The notes: a model not told the origin generated them from the sequence alone. 13,730 nucleotides of DNA from Treponema sp. (GCA_031254175.1 JAIRUY010000014.1:1-13730); one strand, 5' to 3'; positions 1 to 6,299 are shown, counted from the stretch's first letter. Program-made: numbers and translations.

Positions 1-2
1 TG

Positions 3-341
3 GACAAAACAGCCCGTGCGGAACTTTCCGCCAGAATTGACAGGCGGCTCATTCTCTGCGAAGCGCAGTTAAAAGACCCTGATGTCCGTTTTGAAAAACT
101 TGAAGCGAAGCTGATGGATTATTCCGGAAAACAAAATATTGCCAAACAGGCAATAACACAAAAATCACCGCTGGAAATTGAAACACTTGGGAAACGGATA
201 TTCGGTATCCCTAAAGCGCTTGAAAAAGAAACAGGAGAACTTGTTCTTGTTATTGAAACAGACAGCGAAGAGACTCTGCGCGTCCCGCTTGCCAAGATAA
301 GCCTTTTGCGGCGGATTAAAAAATCAATCTTTGAAACCTAA
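3..341 (+). CDS. C-terminal part of an unidentified protein (5' end outside window)
   Basis: The reading frame is open from the left edge (first complete codon at position 3) to a TAA at 339-341, giving 112 residues, so the gene starts outside the window. An internal ATG at 114 could be mistaken for a start, but the frame upstream of it is equally coding-like. The N-terminal part is a charged helix containing ARIDRRLILCEAQL. The last 50 residues look like a small beta-rich domain (RIFGIPKAL, then ELVLVIETD) ending in a basic IKKSIF tail. This layout loosely recalls the C-terminal region of helicase-associated or WYL-type proteins, but I see no diagnostic residue, so no function is assigned. 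It converges on the decarboxylase gene to its right across a 127-base gap. Confidence 0.8.
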   Translation, partial: DKTARAELSARIDRRLILCEAQLKDPDVRFEKLEAKLMDYSGKQNIAKQAITQKSPLEIETLGKRIFGIPKALEKETGELVLVIETDSEETLRVPLAKISLLRRIKKSIFET

Positions 342-348
342 AAAACAA

Positions 349-431
349 CCTTGCTTTTTTTTCTCACAGCAGCACAGAGACACGGTTTTTGCCGCTTGAC
401 TTGCAGTCGCACTTTGATCTCCGTGCCTCCA
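349..431. other. Convergent intergenic region with nested weak stem-loops (possible termination zone)
   Basis: Both flanking genes end into this gap. An imperfect outer stem pairs 372-380 with 418-426 (8 of 9 positions). Inside it are two small hairpins: CGG/CCG at 383-385/392-394 and GACT/AGTC at 398-401/405-408. A T-run lies at about 354-362 just after the left gene's stop, preceded by a weak A/T-rich inverted repeat, so it could end the plus-strand transcript. None of this is a textbook GC-rich terminator, and no reading frame is convincing here. Confidence 0.3.
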
Positions 432-468
432 TTTGATGTCTTTTTGGAAAGATGTTTCGTAAACTTCC

Positions 469-1617
469 CTAACCAAAAATAGAAATAAAGATACCGGCAA
501 CTATTGCCGAGCCAAGCGTGCTGGCAACAATTGGTCCCATTGCATGCATAATAACAACATTTGTGGGATTATATTCCTGCGCTACTTTCTGGGAAACACG
601 CGCAGCCATCGGCATTGCGGAAACACCGGAATTGCCGATCAGCGGATTTACCTTGCCGCCGGTTAAGTAGCATAACAGTTTTGCAACAAGGACTCCGCCG
701 ACAGTTCCAAATGCGAAAGCCAGAAGACCCAGTAAAATAATAACAACTGTTTTAAGCTGCAATATGTTTGCTGCAGTGGCTGTGGCTCCGATACATAAAC
801 CTATCAGCATTGTAAGAATACTTAACAAATCTCCCTGAAGCGCATGGGATATTCGATCTACTACACCGCTTTCCCTAATCAGATTACCAAGCATCAGCAT
901 GGCAATAAGCGGACCGGCGGCAGGAATCAACAGCAGCGTTCCTGCGGCCATTGCTATCGGAAAAATAATCTTCTGGCGTTTTGTCACTTCTTTGGGCTGA
1001 GGCATCACAATGACACGTTCTTTGGCAGTAGTGAGCATACGCATGATCGGCGGCTGAATGATTGGGACAAGCGCCATGTATGAATAAGCGGCAATTGCAA
1101 TGGTAGCCAGCAAGTCCGGAGTAAGGCGGTTTGCGGTAAGAATAGTAGTAGGACCGTCTGAGCTTCCAATGATACTGATAGCCGCAGCTTCTGTCATGCT
1201 GAAATTCAGTTCTGGGAAAAGGGGCCCTAAAAATTTTCCTATAAGGATCGCAAGTCCAAAAGCAGTGAAAATACCAAACTGGCCGCCCAATCCGATAAAC
1301 AAACTTTTCGGGCTTGCTATAAGCGGACCAAAATCTGTCATGGCTCCCAGACACAGGAAGATCAACGGAGGGTATATTTCCAGTTTTATTCCCTGATAAA
1401 GTATGGCAATTATCCCATTGCCGTCTGCGGAAAGATTTTCCGGAGACATGTTCGCGATCAGCATCCCAAATGAAATGGGCAATAAAAGTAGAGGTTCGTA
1501 CTTTTTTACAACGGCAAGATAAGCCAGAAACAGGGAGAGAAGCACCATTCCCAGCTGCTGAGGGTTATCCAGGATACCCCAAAAACCAAAGGTATGAATG
1601 AAATTATCCCAAAACAT
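469..1617 (-). CDS. Na+-translocating decarboxylase beta subunit (OadB/GcdB/MmdB family), copy 2
   Basis: This integral membrane protein of 382 residues belongs to the beta subunits of sodium-pumping biotin decarboxylases. They decarboxylate carboxybiotin delivered by the carrier subunit and couple this to Na+ export. The family signatures are intact: PPLIFLCLGAMTDFGPLI, GSSDGPT (the essential Asp, Asp203 in Klebsiella OadB), a Tyr 26 residues later in AAYSYMALVP, and NPLIGNSGVSAMPMAAR, which carries the Asn, Gly, Ser and Arg that correspond to the catalytic or Na+-binding positions. The ATG has a good AAGGAG ribosome site seven bases upstream. The gene is the downstream member of a tandem paralogue pair. 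No alpha or gamma subunit is in the window, so the substrate (oxaloacetate, methylmalonyl-CoA or glutaconyl-CoA) cannot be told from sequence. Confidence 0.93.
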   Translation of the reverse strand: MFWDNFIHTFGFWGILDNPQQLGMVLLSLFLAYLAVVKKYEPLLLLPISFGMLIANMSPENLSADGNGIIAILYQGIKLEIYPPLIFLCLGAMTDFGPLIASPKSLFIGLGGQFGIFTAFGLAILIGKFLGPLFPELNFSMTEAAAISIIGSSDGPTTILTANRLTPDLLATIAIAAYSYMALVPIIQPPIMRMLTTAKERVIVMPQPKEVTKRQKIIFPIAMAAGTLLLIPAAGPLIAMLMLGNLIRESGVVDRISHALQGDLLSILTMLIGLCIGATATAANILQLKTVVIILLGLLAFAFGTVGGVLVAKLLCYLTGGKVNPLIGNSGVSAMPMAARVSQKVAQEYNPTNVVIMHAMGPIVASTLGSAIVAGIFISIFG

Positions 1618-1635
1618 TTTTTACTCCTTAGTTGA

Positions 1636-1667
1636 AGCTTTCCAAAAACTTCAGTTTTTGGAAAGCT
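1636..1667 (-). repeat. Hairpin 1: perfect 15-bp inverted repeat just upstream of the copy-2 ribosome site
   Basis: Arms 1636-1650 and 1653-1667 are perfect reverse complements separated by two bases. In the minus-strand mRNA the hairpin ends eight bases before the AAGGAG site of the copy-2 decarboxylase gene. It could therefore affect ribosome access or protect the 5' end of a processed transcript. Its arm (AGCTTTCCAAAAACT) closely resembles that of hairpin 3 (AGCTTGTCCAAAACT), so both probably belong to one repeat family. Confidence 0.85.
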
Positions 1668-1682
1668 ACCTTAGATTTATAT

Positions 1683-1710
1683 GAAAAAGCGGCCCAAAGG
1701 CTGCTTTTTC
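1683..1710 (-). repeat. Hairpin 2: 12-bp inverted repeat with one mismatch
   Basis: Arms 1683-1694 and 1699-1710 pair in 11 of 12 positions around a CAAA loop. The outer part of the stem is GAAAAAGC/GCTTTTTC. In minus-strand RNA this gives a stem that ends in a U-rich run, which could act as a partial Rho-independent terminator between the two decarboxylase genes. It is unrelated in sequence to hairpins 1 and 3. Confidence 0.7.
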
Positions 1711-1713
1711 CAA

Positions 1714-1751
1714 GAGCTTGTCCAAAACTAACCGAGTTTTTGGACAAGCTC
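1714..1751 (-). repeat. Hairpin 3: 14-bp perfect stem 13 bases after the copy-1 stop codon
   Basis: Left arm 1714-1727 and right arm 1738-1751 (GAGCTTGTCCAAAA / TTTTGGACAAGCTC) are perfectly complementary, and pairing continues inward past a one-base bulge. It begins 13 bases past the stop of the upstream decarboxylase gene, where a terminator or a 3'-end-stabilising hairpin is expected. No uridine tract follows it directly in minus-strand RNA, which argues against a classical terminator and for a dispersed palindromic repeat or an mRNA-stability element. Confidence 0.8.
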
Positions 1752-1764
1752 ATTAATAACAAAC

Positions 1765-3105
1765 TTATTTCAGAAAAAATGATATAAACACACCCGCTAC
1801 CATTGCAGAGCCTATTGTAGAAGCTACGATTGGTCCCATCGCGTGCATTAACAGATGGCTCTGAGGATTGTACTGCTGGCCTAATTTCTGAGAAATACGC
1901 GCAGCCATCGGCATTGCGGAAACGCCGGAATTGCCGATCAATGGATTTATTTTCCCTTTGGTAATCCAACAAAGCAGCTTTGCCGTTAACATTCCGCCGA
2001 TTGTTCCGAATACAAAAGCCAATAACCCGGAGAAAATGATTATCAAAGTTTGAGGTTTTAAAAAACGATCGGCAGTTGCGGAAGCGCCGATACACAGCCC
2101 CATAATCAGCGTTAATATGTTTAATAATTCTGTTTGAAGCGTGGGAACAAACCGCTGCGTAACACCGCTTTCCCTGATGATGTTACCAATCATTAACATT
2201 CCTATAAGCGCGCTGGCTGCAGGAAAAATAAAAAAAGTTATAAGCATCATAATAACCGGAAAGAATATTTTTTGTTTTTGCGTAACTTCTTTTGGCTCCG
2301 GCATTATGATTACCCGTTCTTTGGCTGTTGTCAGCAGCCTCATAATCGGAGGCTGGATGAACGGAACAAGCGCCATGTATGAAAAAGCGGCAATTGCAAT
2401 ACTGGGCAATAAATGAGGCGCAAGGCGGGTGGCAGAATAAATGGAAGTCGGGCCATCGGAGCTTCCTATGATGCCGATTGCCGCCGCCTCCATAAGGGTA
2501 AACCTAAATCCGGTAACCGGCTCCAGTAATATCGCCAGCCAATAAGATATTGCAAGGGCGACAAAAATACCAAGCTGACCGCCCAGTCCGATAATCGCAA
2601 CTTTTGGATTTGCAATAAGCGGACCAAAGTCAGTCATTGCGCCAAGGCAGAGGAAAATCAGCGGCGGATAAATAACCAGAAGTATTCCCTGATAAAGAAA
2701 ATTCATCAGACCGCGCTGTTGTGTTGTTTCTTTGATAACTACCAGGGTTCCATCATCCAACTGCACCATTTCCCTGACAGCCGCCAGAACTCCGCTGTCC
2801 AGCTGTATCGTCTCTTTGATCGTGGCTGCTCCGTTTGCCAGCATCGTTCTGACAGCGAACAAAGTCCCTTCATCCATACTCGACAAATAATTTGTTTCTA
2901 CCCATCTGAATGAATAAGCTGAAAGACCTGCTGCAGGAATATTGGCAATTAAAATTCCCATTGAAAGCGGAAGAAGCAGCAGCGGCTCATACTTTTTGAA
3001 AATTGCAAGAAACGCAAGAAACAAAGCAATAAGAATCATACATACATGCAAGTGGGTCATCCCAAGAAAACCCATGGTGTCATACACTGTTTTTAAGGCT
3101 GCCAA
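1765..3105 (-). CDS. Na+-translocating decarboxylase beta subunit, copy 1, with repeat-bearing loop
   Basis: A 446-residue paralogue of the downstream gene with the same intact signatures: GSSDGPT, the SYMALVP tyrosine, NPLIGNSGVSAMPMAAR and HAMGPIVAS. It should catalyse carboxybiotin decarboxylation coupled to Na+ transport in the inner membrane. The start is a TTG with a very strong AGGAGG site seven bases upstream. It differs from copy 2 mainly by about 64 extra residues between the second and third hydrophobic segments (roughly residues 64-133), containing four degenerate 12-14-residue repeats. It lies 82 bases after the phosphoribosyltransferase-like gene with no visible terminator, so the three genes may be cotranscribed. 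Substrate and partner subunits are unknown. Confidence 0.92.
   Translation of the reverse strand: MAALKTVYDTMGFLGMTHLHVCMILIALFLAFLAIFKKYEPLLLLPLSMGILIANIPAAGLSAYSFRWVETNYLSSMDEGTLFAVRTMLANGAATIKETIQLDSGVLAAVREMVQLDDGTLVVIKETTQQRGLMNFLYQGILLVIYPPLIFLCLGAMTDFGPLIANPKVAIIGLGGQLGIFVALAISYWLAILLEPVTGFRFTLMEAAAIGIIGSSDGPTSIYSATRLAPHLLPSIAIAAFSYMALVPFIQPPIMRLLTTAKERVIIMPEPKEVTQKQKIFFPVIMMLITFFIFPAASALIGMLMIGNIIRESGVTQRFVPTLQTELLNILTLIMGLCIGASATADRFLKPQTLIIIFSGLLAFVFGTIGGMLTAKLLCWITKGKINPLIGNSGVSAMPMAARISQKLGQQYNPQSHLLMHAMGPIVASTIGSAMVAGVFISFFLK
2719..2877 (-). repeat. Four degenerate 12-14-residue repeats encoded inside the copy-1 decarboxylase gene
   Basis: Residues 77-129 read as four units with approximate pattern L-D-x-G-t-L-x-x-V-K-E-t-v-Q. 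The invariant glycines fall at 80, 92, 105 and 119, each followed five or six residues later by Lys or Arg. At DNA level, octamers recur 75 bases apart (CTGACAGC at 2774 and 2849) and 84 bases apart (TCTTTGAT at 2729 and 2813). This suggests that units 1-2 and 3-4 arose by duplication of a two-unit block. Confidence 0.75.
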
Positions 3106-3112
3106 AACTATT

Positions 3113-3118
3113 CCTCCT
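3113..3118 (-). promoter_or_regulatory. Strong ribosome binding site fixing a TTG start
   Basis: Minus-strand AGGAGG lies seven bases before TTG at 3103-3105. There is no ATG nearby that fits a ribosome site as well, and the first in-frame Met falls at residue 11, so the TTG is the preferred start of copy 1. Confidence 0.8.
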
Positions 3119-3187
3119 GATAGCTGCCGGATTTAAGCAATAGCGATCCAGACAGTCTGTTTGATTCCTTTTTGTTTTTAAGTATGG

Positions 3188-3832
3188 TTAAGTTATTTCT
3201 GTATAACCTTCACTATTCATAAACGCATCAAGTTTGATTCCGTTTTTACACATCTCACATTCAGACGGTTTGTAAAAATGATAATCGGGAATATCCGCAT
3301 GCGTAAATAACGAGTGAATTGTACGGCCGTCAACTTCCGGCGCTATGCTGAAAACCGCGGAAATGCCGACTAACCTGCAGCCGTAATATTCCAGACATTC
3401 CAATACACGATTAACTGTCGCCCCGGCAGTCATCGAGGCCACCGTAAGCACCACATTTTTGTTTAAAATCTTTTTTTGCACATTTTCGTGAAAGATAAAA
3501 TGACCGTCCGAACTGAGCATGGGCGTTACAAGGAAGATTTCGCTGCCTGCGTTTACCACTCCCAAACCGGACTGCAAAAGCTCATCCGCAAGATAGGCGG
3601 CAAGTATTTCCGTGCCGTCCATATAAACGATTACATCCACAATGGCCTTGGAAAGATACGGCATTGACAATTGATGCGCGGCGCTCTTGGCGGCTGACGC
3701 GCTTGATTTTAATTCGCTTATATCAATGTAATGGGTTCTGTGCGAACTATCAGTAGCGAAATGACCGGCAACAACCTGTACGGTTATCTTTGAACTATTC
3801 GGTGATGAAATGGTAAAAAATTTGTTGTCCAT
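3188..3832 (-). CDS. Orotate phosphoribosyltransferase-like protein with non-canonical PRPP loop
   Basis: The protein has 214 residues if translation starts at the ATG at 3832, which has GAAGGA six bases upstream; an in-frame ATG at 3859 lacks any ribosome site. The fold looks like a type I phosphoribosyltransferase. Around residues 23-36 is GHFATDSSHRTHYID. YMDGTEILAAYLADEL (about 70-85) follows. NKNVVLTVASMTAGATV (124-140) occupies the place of the PRPP-binding loop. The usual pair of acidic residues of that loop (VDDVITTGGT type) is replaced by Ala-Ser. The C-terminus has a CxxC (CEMCKNG) and ends in GYTEIT. This resembles a bacterial family often labelled orotate phosphoribosyltransferase, but the missing acidic pair makes true OPRT activity doubtful. 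It lies upstream of the decarboxylase pair. Confidence 0.8.
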   Translation of the reverse strand: MDNKFFTISSPNSSKITVQVVAGHFATDSSHRTHYIDISELKSSASAAKSAAHQLSMPYLSKAIVDVIVYMDGTEILAAYLADELLQSGLGVVNAGSEIFLVTPMLSSDGHFIFHENVQKKILNKNVVLTVASMTAGATVNRVLECLEYYGCRLVGISAVFSIAPEVDGRTIHSLFTHADIPDYHFYKPSECEMCKNGIKLDAFMNSEGYTEIT

Positions 3833-3876
3833 ATTTTTTCCTTCATTTTTAATTATCATTGCATATTATTTTTAAA

Positions 3877-3911
3877 AAGTCAATGTTGGACTTGTGAAAC
3901 AACACGGTTGT
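3877..3911 (-). terminator. Possible weak terminator after the SDR-like gene
   Basis: Two short inverted repeats lie just beyond the stop of the SDR-like gene: ACAAC/GTTGT at 3899-3903/3907-3911, and AAGTC/GACTT at 3877-3881/3889-3893, the latter followed by a U-run in minus-strand RNA. Five-base stems are weak, so this could equally be read through into the phosphoribosyltransferase-like gene. Confidence 0.3.
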
Positions 3912-3917
3912 AAAAAA

Positions 3918-4613
3918 TTACTTAAATAAATTAAACTTGCCGTATTTAAACAACCTGCCGTTGCTGCGTTTGTTTCCGCTCTTTCCCGCAGCAGGCGCTT
4001 CATCAAGGTGCTTAAAAATAAATGCCGCAAACGCTTCTTCCGCATTAACTTCCGCACACGAAAAACCCACTGTAATATACGGCTCGTTGTGGGCGGCGGC
4101 AAGCAAACCGTGCGCAAGAGCCCGGAAAGCCGCAAGAGAGGAAGGCCCAAGAATATCCGCCGAATCATCCTTCATCCCAGTGCTCATATTTTCAATTGCG
4201 GGATAAACAAGAGCGAGTATTCCGCTTTTCCTGCCGGAAAAAACCGCCGCCAGTTCCCTGACAAGGAAAAACCATCCTTTTATATATTCATTAGCCATAA
4301 TTTCTATATCAGCCAAAGGCAAACCGGATGCGCTGCTTCGAACAGAAGGAGGCGAACAGACAAGTACCGCCTCGTTTATGTAATTCAGGCGGTTTTCTGC
4401 GGCAAGTACCAGCGCGCGGGCGGAAATCGGACTTGAAGGATTCCAGTCAAGCATTATGCGCTTTTCATTATTCAACGAAGGATTTTTTGAAGCGCCGGAA
4501 TAACGGTTTGGTATTGACGCAACCGCATACCGCTCTACACGCTTTTCCGCTTCAGCTTCAACAGCTCTGCCAAGCGCAGTCTCATTTCCGGCAATGAAAA
4601 TCCCTCTTGTCAT
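3918..4613 (-). CDS. Short-chain dehydrogenase-like Rossmann protein lacking catalytic residues
   Basis: The protein has 231 residues, close to the usual length of a classical short-chain dehydrogenase/reductase (SDR). Residues 4-16 (GIFIAGNETALGR) resemble the first strand and glycine-rich nucleotide loop. Residues 52-58 (RIMLDWN) resemble strand 3. The segment 108-138 fits helix 4 and strand 5. GPSSLAAFRALAHGLLAA (156-173) sits where the YxxxK helix should be, but neither Tyr nor Lys is there, and the catalytic Ser position (YPAIEN) is also lost. The C-terminus is a basic tail. It is therefore probably a non-enzymatic or altered SDR-fold protein. It has no Shine-Dalgarno sequence; a TATACA box lies eight bases before the ATG. 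It is divergent from ymdB. Function unknown. Confidence 0.75.
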   Translation of the reverse strand: MTRGIFIAGNETALGRAVEAEAEKRVERYAVASIPNRYSGASKNPSLNNEKRIMLDWNPSSPISARALVLAAENRLNYINEAVLVCSPPSVRSSASGLPLADIEIMANEYIKGWFFLVRELAAVFSGRKSGILALVYPAIENMSTGMKDDSADILGPSSLAAFRALAHGLLAAAHNEPYITVGFSCAEVNAEEAFAAFIFKHLDEAPAAGKSGNKRSNGRLFKYGKFNLFK

Positions 4614-4621
4614 GAGTACAT

Positions 4622-4627
4622 TGTATA
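4622..4627 (-). promoter_or_regulatory. Candidate -10 box giving an almost leaderless SDR-like mRNA
   Basis: Minus-strand TATACA (continuing AT) ends eight bases before the ATG at 4613. Initiation would fall within about two bases of the start codon. The best -35 match (TTGCCA, 15-base spacer) is poor, so the call rests on the -10 box and on the absence of a ribosome site. Confidence 0.4.
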
Positions 4628-4692
4628 GAACTCATTATTCCCTGGCAATAGCGGATAATTGACATCGTCCATGCAATATGATGAGATTATCA

Positions 4693-5469
4693 ATGAATAT
4701 AATCCGCGCAATGATGATTGGCGATATTGTCGGCGCCCCCGGCCTTGCAATTCTTGATGCCAAACTGCCGTCATTGATAGAAGAACACAAAATCGACTTT
4801 GTTATTGCCAACGGCGAAAACGCCGCCGATGGTTTTGGCATGACAGAAACAGATTACAGACGCATTGCCGCGGCAGGCGTGGATGTTATTACTTCGGGGA
4901 ATCATGTTTGGGAAAAGCGCGAGTTCTGGCCGATTCTCGAAAATGAAAAAAACATACTTCGTCCGGCAAATTATCCTGCGGGAGCGCCGGGAAAAGGTTT
5001 TTCTGTCTTCACAAAAAACGGCATTAACTGGATGGTGATAAATCTTCAGGGACGTGAATTGATGAGTTCGATTGACTGCCCGTTTCAATGTTTCGACAGC
5101 ATTGTAAACGCACAGGCAGATAAAACCATTGTTCTTGTTGATTTCCACGCCGAATCCAGCCGTGAAAAAGAAGCTCTAGGGTTTTATTCTGACGGCCGCG
5201 CTTCATTAATAGCCGGCACTCATACGCATGTACAAACTGCGGACGAGCGTTTGCTGCCAAAGGGCAGCGCTTACATTACCGATCTTGGCATGACAGGCAT
5301 AACAGACAGCGTAATCGGCATGGAACCGAAAATCTGTCAGGAAAGATTTTTAAAGCAGGTTCAGTTTCAATTGAAGCCGGCAGCGTCAAGTGAATCAGGA
5401 AAAATACAGGGTGTCATTGCGGAGATTGACGCGGACACCGGCGCCGCCATTTCAATTACCCGAATGTAA
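4693..5469 (+). CDS. ymdB: YmdB-family calcineurin-like metallophosphoesterase
   Basis: This cytoplasmic di-metal phosphodiesterase belongs to the YmdB family; B. subtilis YmdB hydrolyses 2',3'-cyclic nucleotides and affects biofilm and motility decisions. All family signatures are visible: GDIVGAPG at the N-terminus, NGENAADGFGMTE, SGNHVWEK, DFHAESSREKEALGFY, and GTHTHVQTADE with GSAYITDLGMTG. Together they supply the Asp, Asn, Glu and His metal ligands. I chose ATG 4693 because MNIIRAMMIGDIVG aligns best with family starts such as MRILxIGDIVG. The in-frame ATGs at 4678 and 4681 would add a few unmatched residues, while ATG 4711 would trim the first strand but sits seven bases after a perfect TATAAT. 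The gene ends four bases from the convergent GerMN gene. Confidence 0.93.
   Translation: MNIIRAMMIGDIVGAPGLAILDAKLPSLIEEHKIDFVIANGENAADGFGMTETDYRRIAAAGVDVITSGNHVWEKREFWPILENEKNILRPANYPAGAPGKGFSVFTKNGINWMVINLQGRELMSSIDCPFQCFDSIVNAQADKTIVLVDFHAESSREKEALGFYSDGRASLIAGTHTHVQTADERLLPKGSAYITDLGMTGITDSVIGMEPKICQERFLKQVQFQLKPAASSESGKIQGVIAEIDADTGAAISITRM
4698..4703 (+). promoter_or_regulatory. Perfect TATAAT inside the 5' end of ymdB
   Basis: TATAAT at 4698-4703 is seven bases upstream of an in-frame ATG at 4711. A TTGACA at 4659-4664 is too far away (33 bases) to pair with it. It may be chance, or it may drive a leaderless ymdB transcript starting at Met 4711. It is recorded because it decides between two start codons. 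Confidence 0.3.
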
Positions 5470-5473
5470 ACAA

Positions 5474-6262
5474 TCAGAATGACTGTCTGCCGATCGGGCT
5501 TCCAATCCAGATGCCTTCACCAAGATAATCAAGCCTTCTGCTTTCGATCAGTATCTGCACATCATTTACATTTGGAAATTCCGTAACAGTCCATACAATC
5601 TGTCTGAGCTGGGCAACATAACCTTCCACGCCGAATGTGTTAAACATAAAATCTTCGCTGAAACTGATATAAGCGGTATTGCCCCGGATCACTGCGGAAA
5701 GTATCCGTGTATTTTGGGGTATTAAATTAAGAATCCCGCGGTTTAATTCTTCCGAAGTCGGACCTGCAAGAATGGCGTTCAGGACATCCTGCATAGGTGT
5801 TTCAGAAACCGCTATCCTGCGGTTTACCCTTGATTGTAAAATCTGCCCGTCTCTGTCGATTTGGGTAAAATAAACCGCCCTTTCCCTTGTTTGTACGCTT
5901 GAAACTTCGCTCGGCGGGCTCGTTGGGGATACAGACTGAGGAGTTTGCTGCCGGGTTTGAGGCTGCGTTTGGGTCTGGGTTGCGGGTTGTGAATCAGTTG
6001 TCTGTTCCGCCGGCCTTTGTTCAATGACGGCAACCGGCGGCTGTTCCTGAATAATTACTTCTTCCGGAATGTCATTTTCCGCCAATAACCCGTCCTGAGG
6101 AGAAGTTATACGGGCTTTAAATAAATTGAAGTTTTTTAAAATAGTATCATAATTTACAATAAAAACAGTGATAATAATGATAACAAATATAAGCCAGAAT
6201 ATTACTACTGCCTGGGCTCCCTGAGGACCTGATTTATTTGCGGTTTTTCTTCTTTGTGCCAC
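5474..6262 (-). CDS. Membrane-anchored GerMN-domain protein
   Basis: The protein has 262 residues and starts at GTG 6262; no in-frame ATG or ribosome site is nearby. A basic N-terminus (MAQRRKTANK) precedes one hydrophobic segment at about 17-37, which should anchor it in the inner membrane with the rest outside the cytoplasm. Residues 65-125 form a low-complexity linker rich in Gln, Pro, Thr and Ser. Residues 128-256 match the GerMN (sporulation/spore germination) domain pattern: AVYFTQIDRDG, then LNAILAGPTSEELNRGILNLIP, then AYISFSEDF, then LRQIVWTVTEFPNVNDVQIL. GerMN domains occur in non-sporulating bacteria in envelope proteins, probably binding cell-wall material; the exact role here is unknown. 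It is divergent from the methyltransferase gene and converges tightly on ymdB. Confidence 0.85.
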   Translation of the reverse strand: MAQRRKTANKSGPQGAQAVVIFWLIFVIIIITVFIVNYDTILKNFNLFKARITSPQDGLLAENDIPEEVIIQEQPPVAVIEQRPAEQTTDSQPATQTQTQPQTRQQTPQSVSPTSPPSEVSSVQTRERAVYFTQIDRDGQILQSRVNRRIAVSETPMQDVLNAILAGPTSEELNRGILNLIPQNTRILSAVIRGNTAYISFSEDFMFNTFGVEGYVAQLRQIVWTVTEFPNVNDVQILIESRRLDYLGEGIWIGSPIGRQSF

Positions 6263-6293
6263 TGGAACATGATACCAATTATCGCAAATATTG

Positions 6294-6299
6294 TATACT
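6294..6299 (+). promoter_or_regulatory. Candidate -10 box for the RNA methyltransferase gene
   Basis: TATACT lies eleven bases before ATG 6311, which would give a leader of only about five bases with no Shine-Dalgarno sequence. The -35 region is not recognisable. The 48-base gap to the divergent GerMN gene must hold both promoters. Confidence 0.4.

Noticed and set aside
884..1354. 156-residue alternative frame on the same strand inside copy 2
   Set aside because: Same-strand frame-shadow of the decarboxylase gene; its Cys/His/Arg-rich, Tyr-rich composition is not protein-like.
1636..1751. Hairpin cluster as a CRISPR array or insertion-sequence remnant
   Set aside because: Units are palindromic without regular spacers, there is no cas gene, no transposase and no target-site duplication.
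1714..1751. Hairpin 3 as a classical Rho-independent terminator of copy 1
   Set aside because: No uridine run follows the stem in minus-strand RNA, so it is listed as a repeat.
1628..2095. Minus-strand reading frame of 155 residues overlapping the copy-1 decarboxylase gene and hairpin region
   Set aside because: It is a shifted frame of a well-supported gene, with an arginine/asparagine-rich composition, no family match and no ribosome site.
3160..3174. CAGACAGTCTG palindrome between the PRTase-like gene and copy 1 as an operator
   Set aside because: It is short, isolated and could be chance; no regulator or second half-site supports it.
3833..3859. Upstream ATG at 3859 for the phosphoribosyltransferase-like gene
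   Set aside because: There is no ribosome site before it, whereas the ATG at 3832 has GAAGGA at good spacing.
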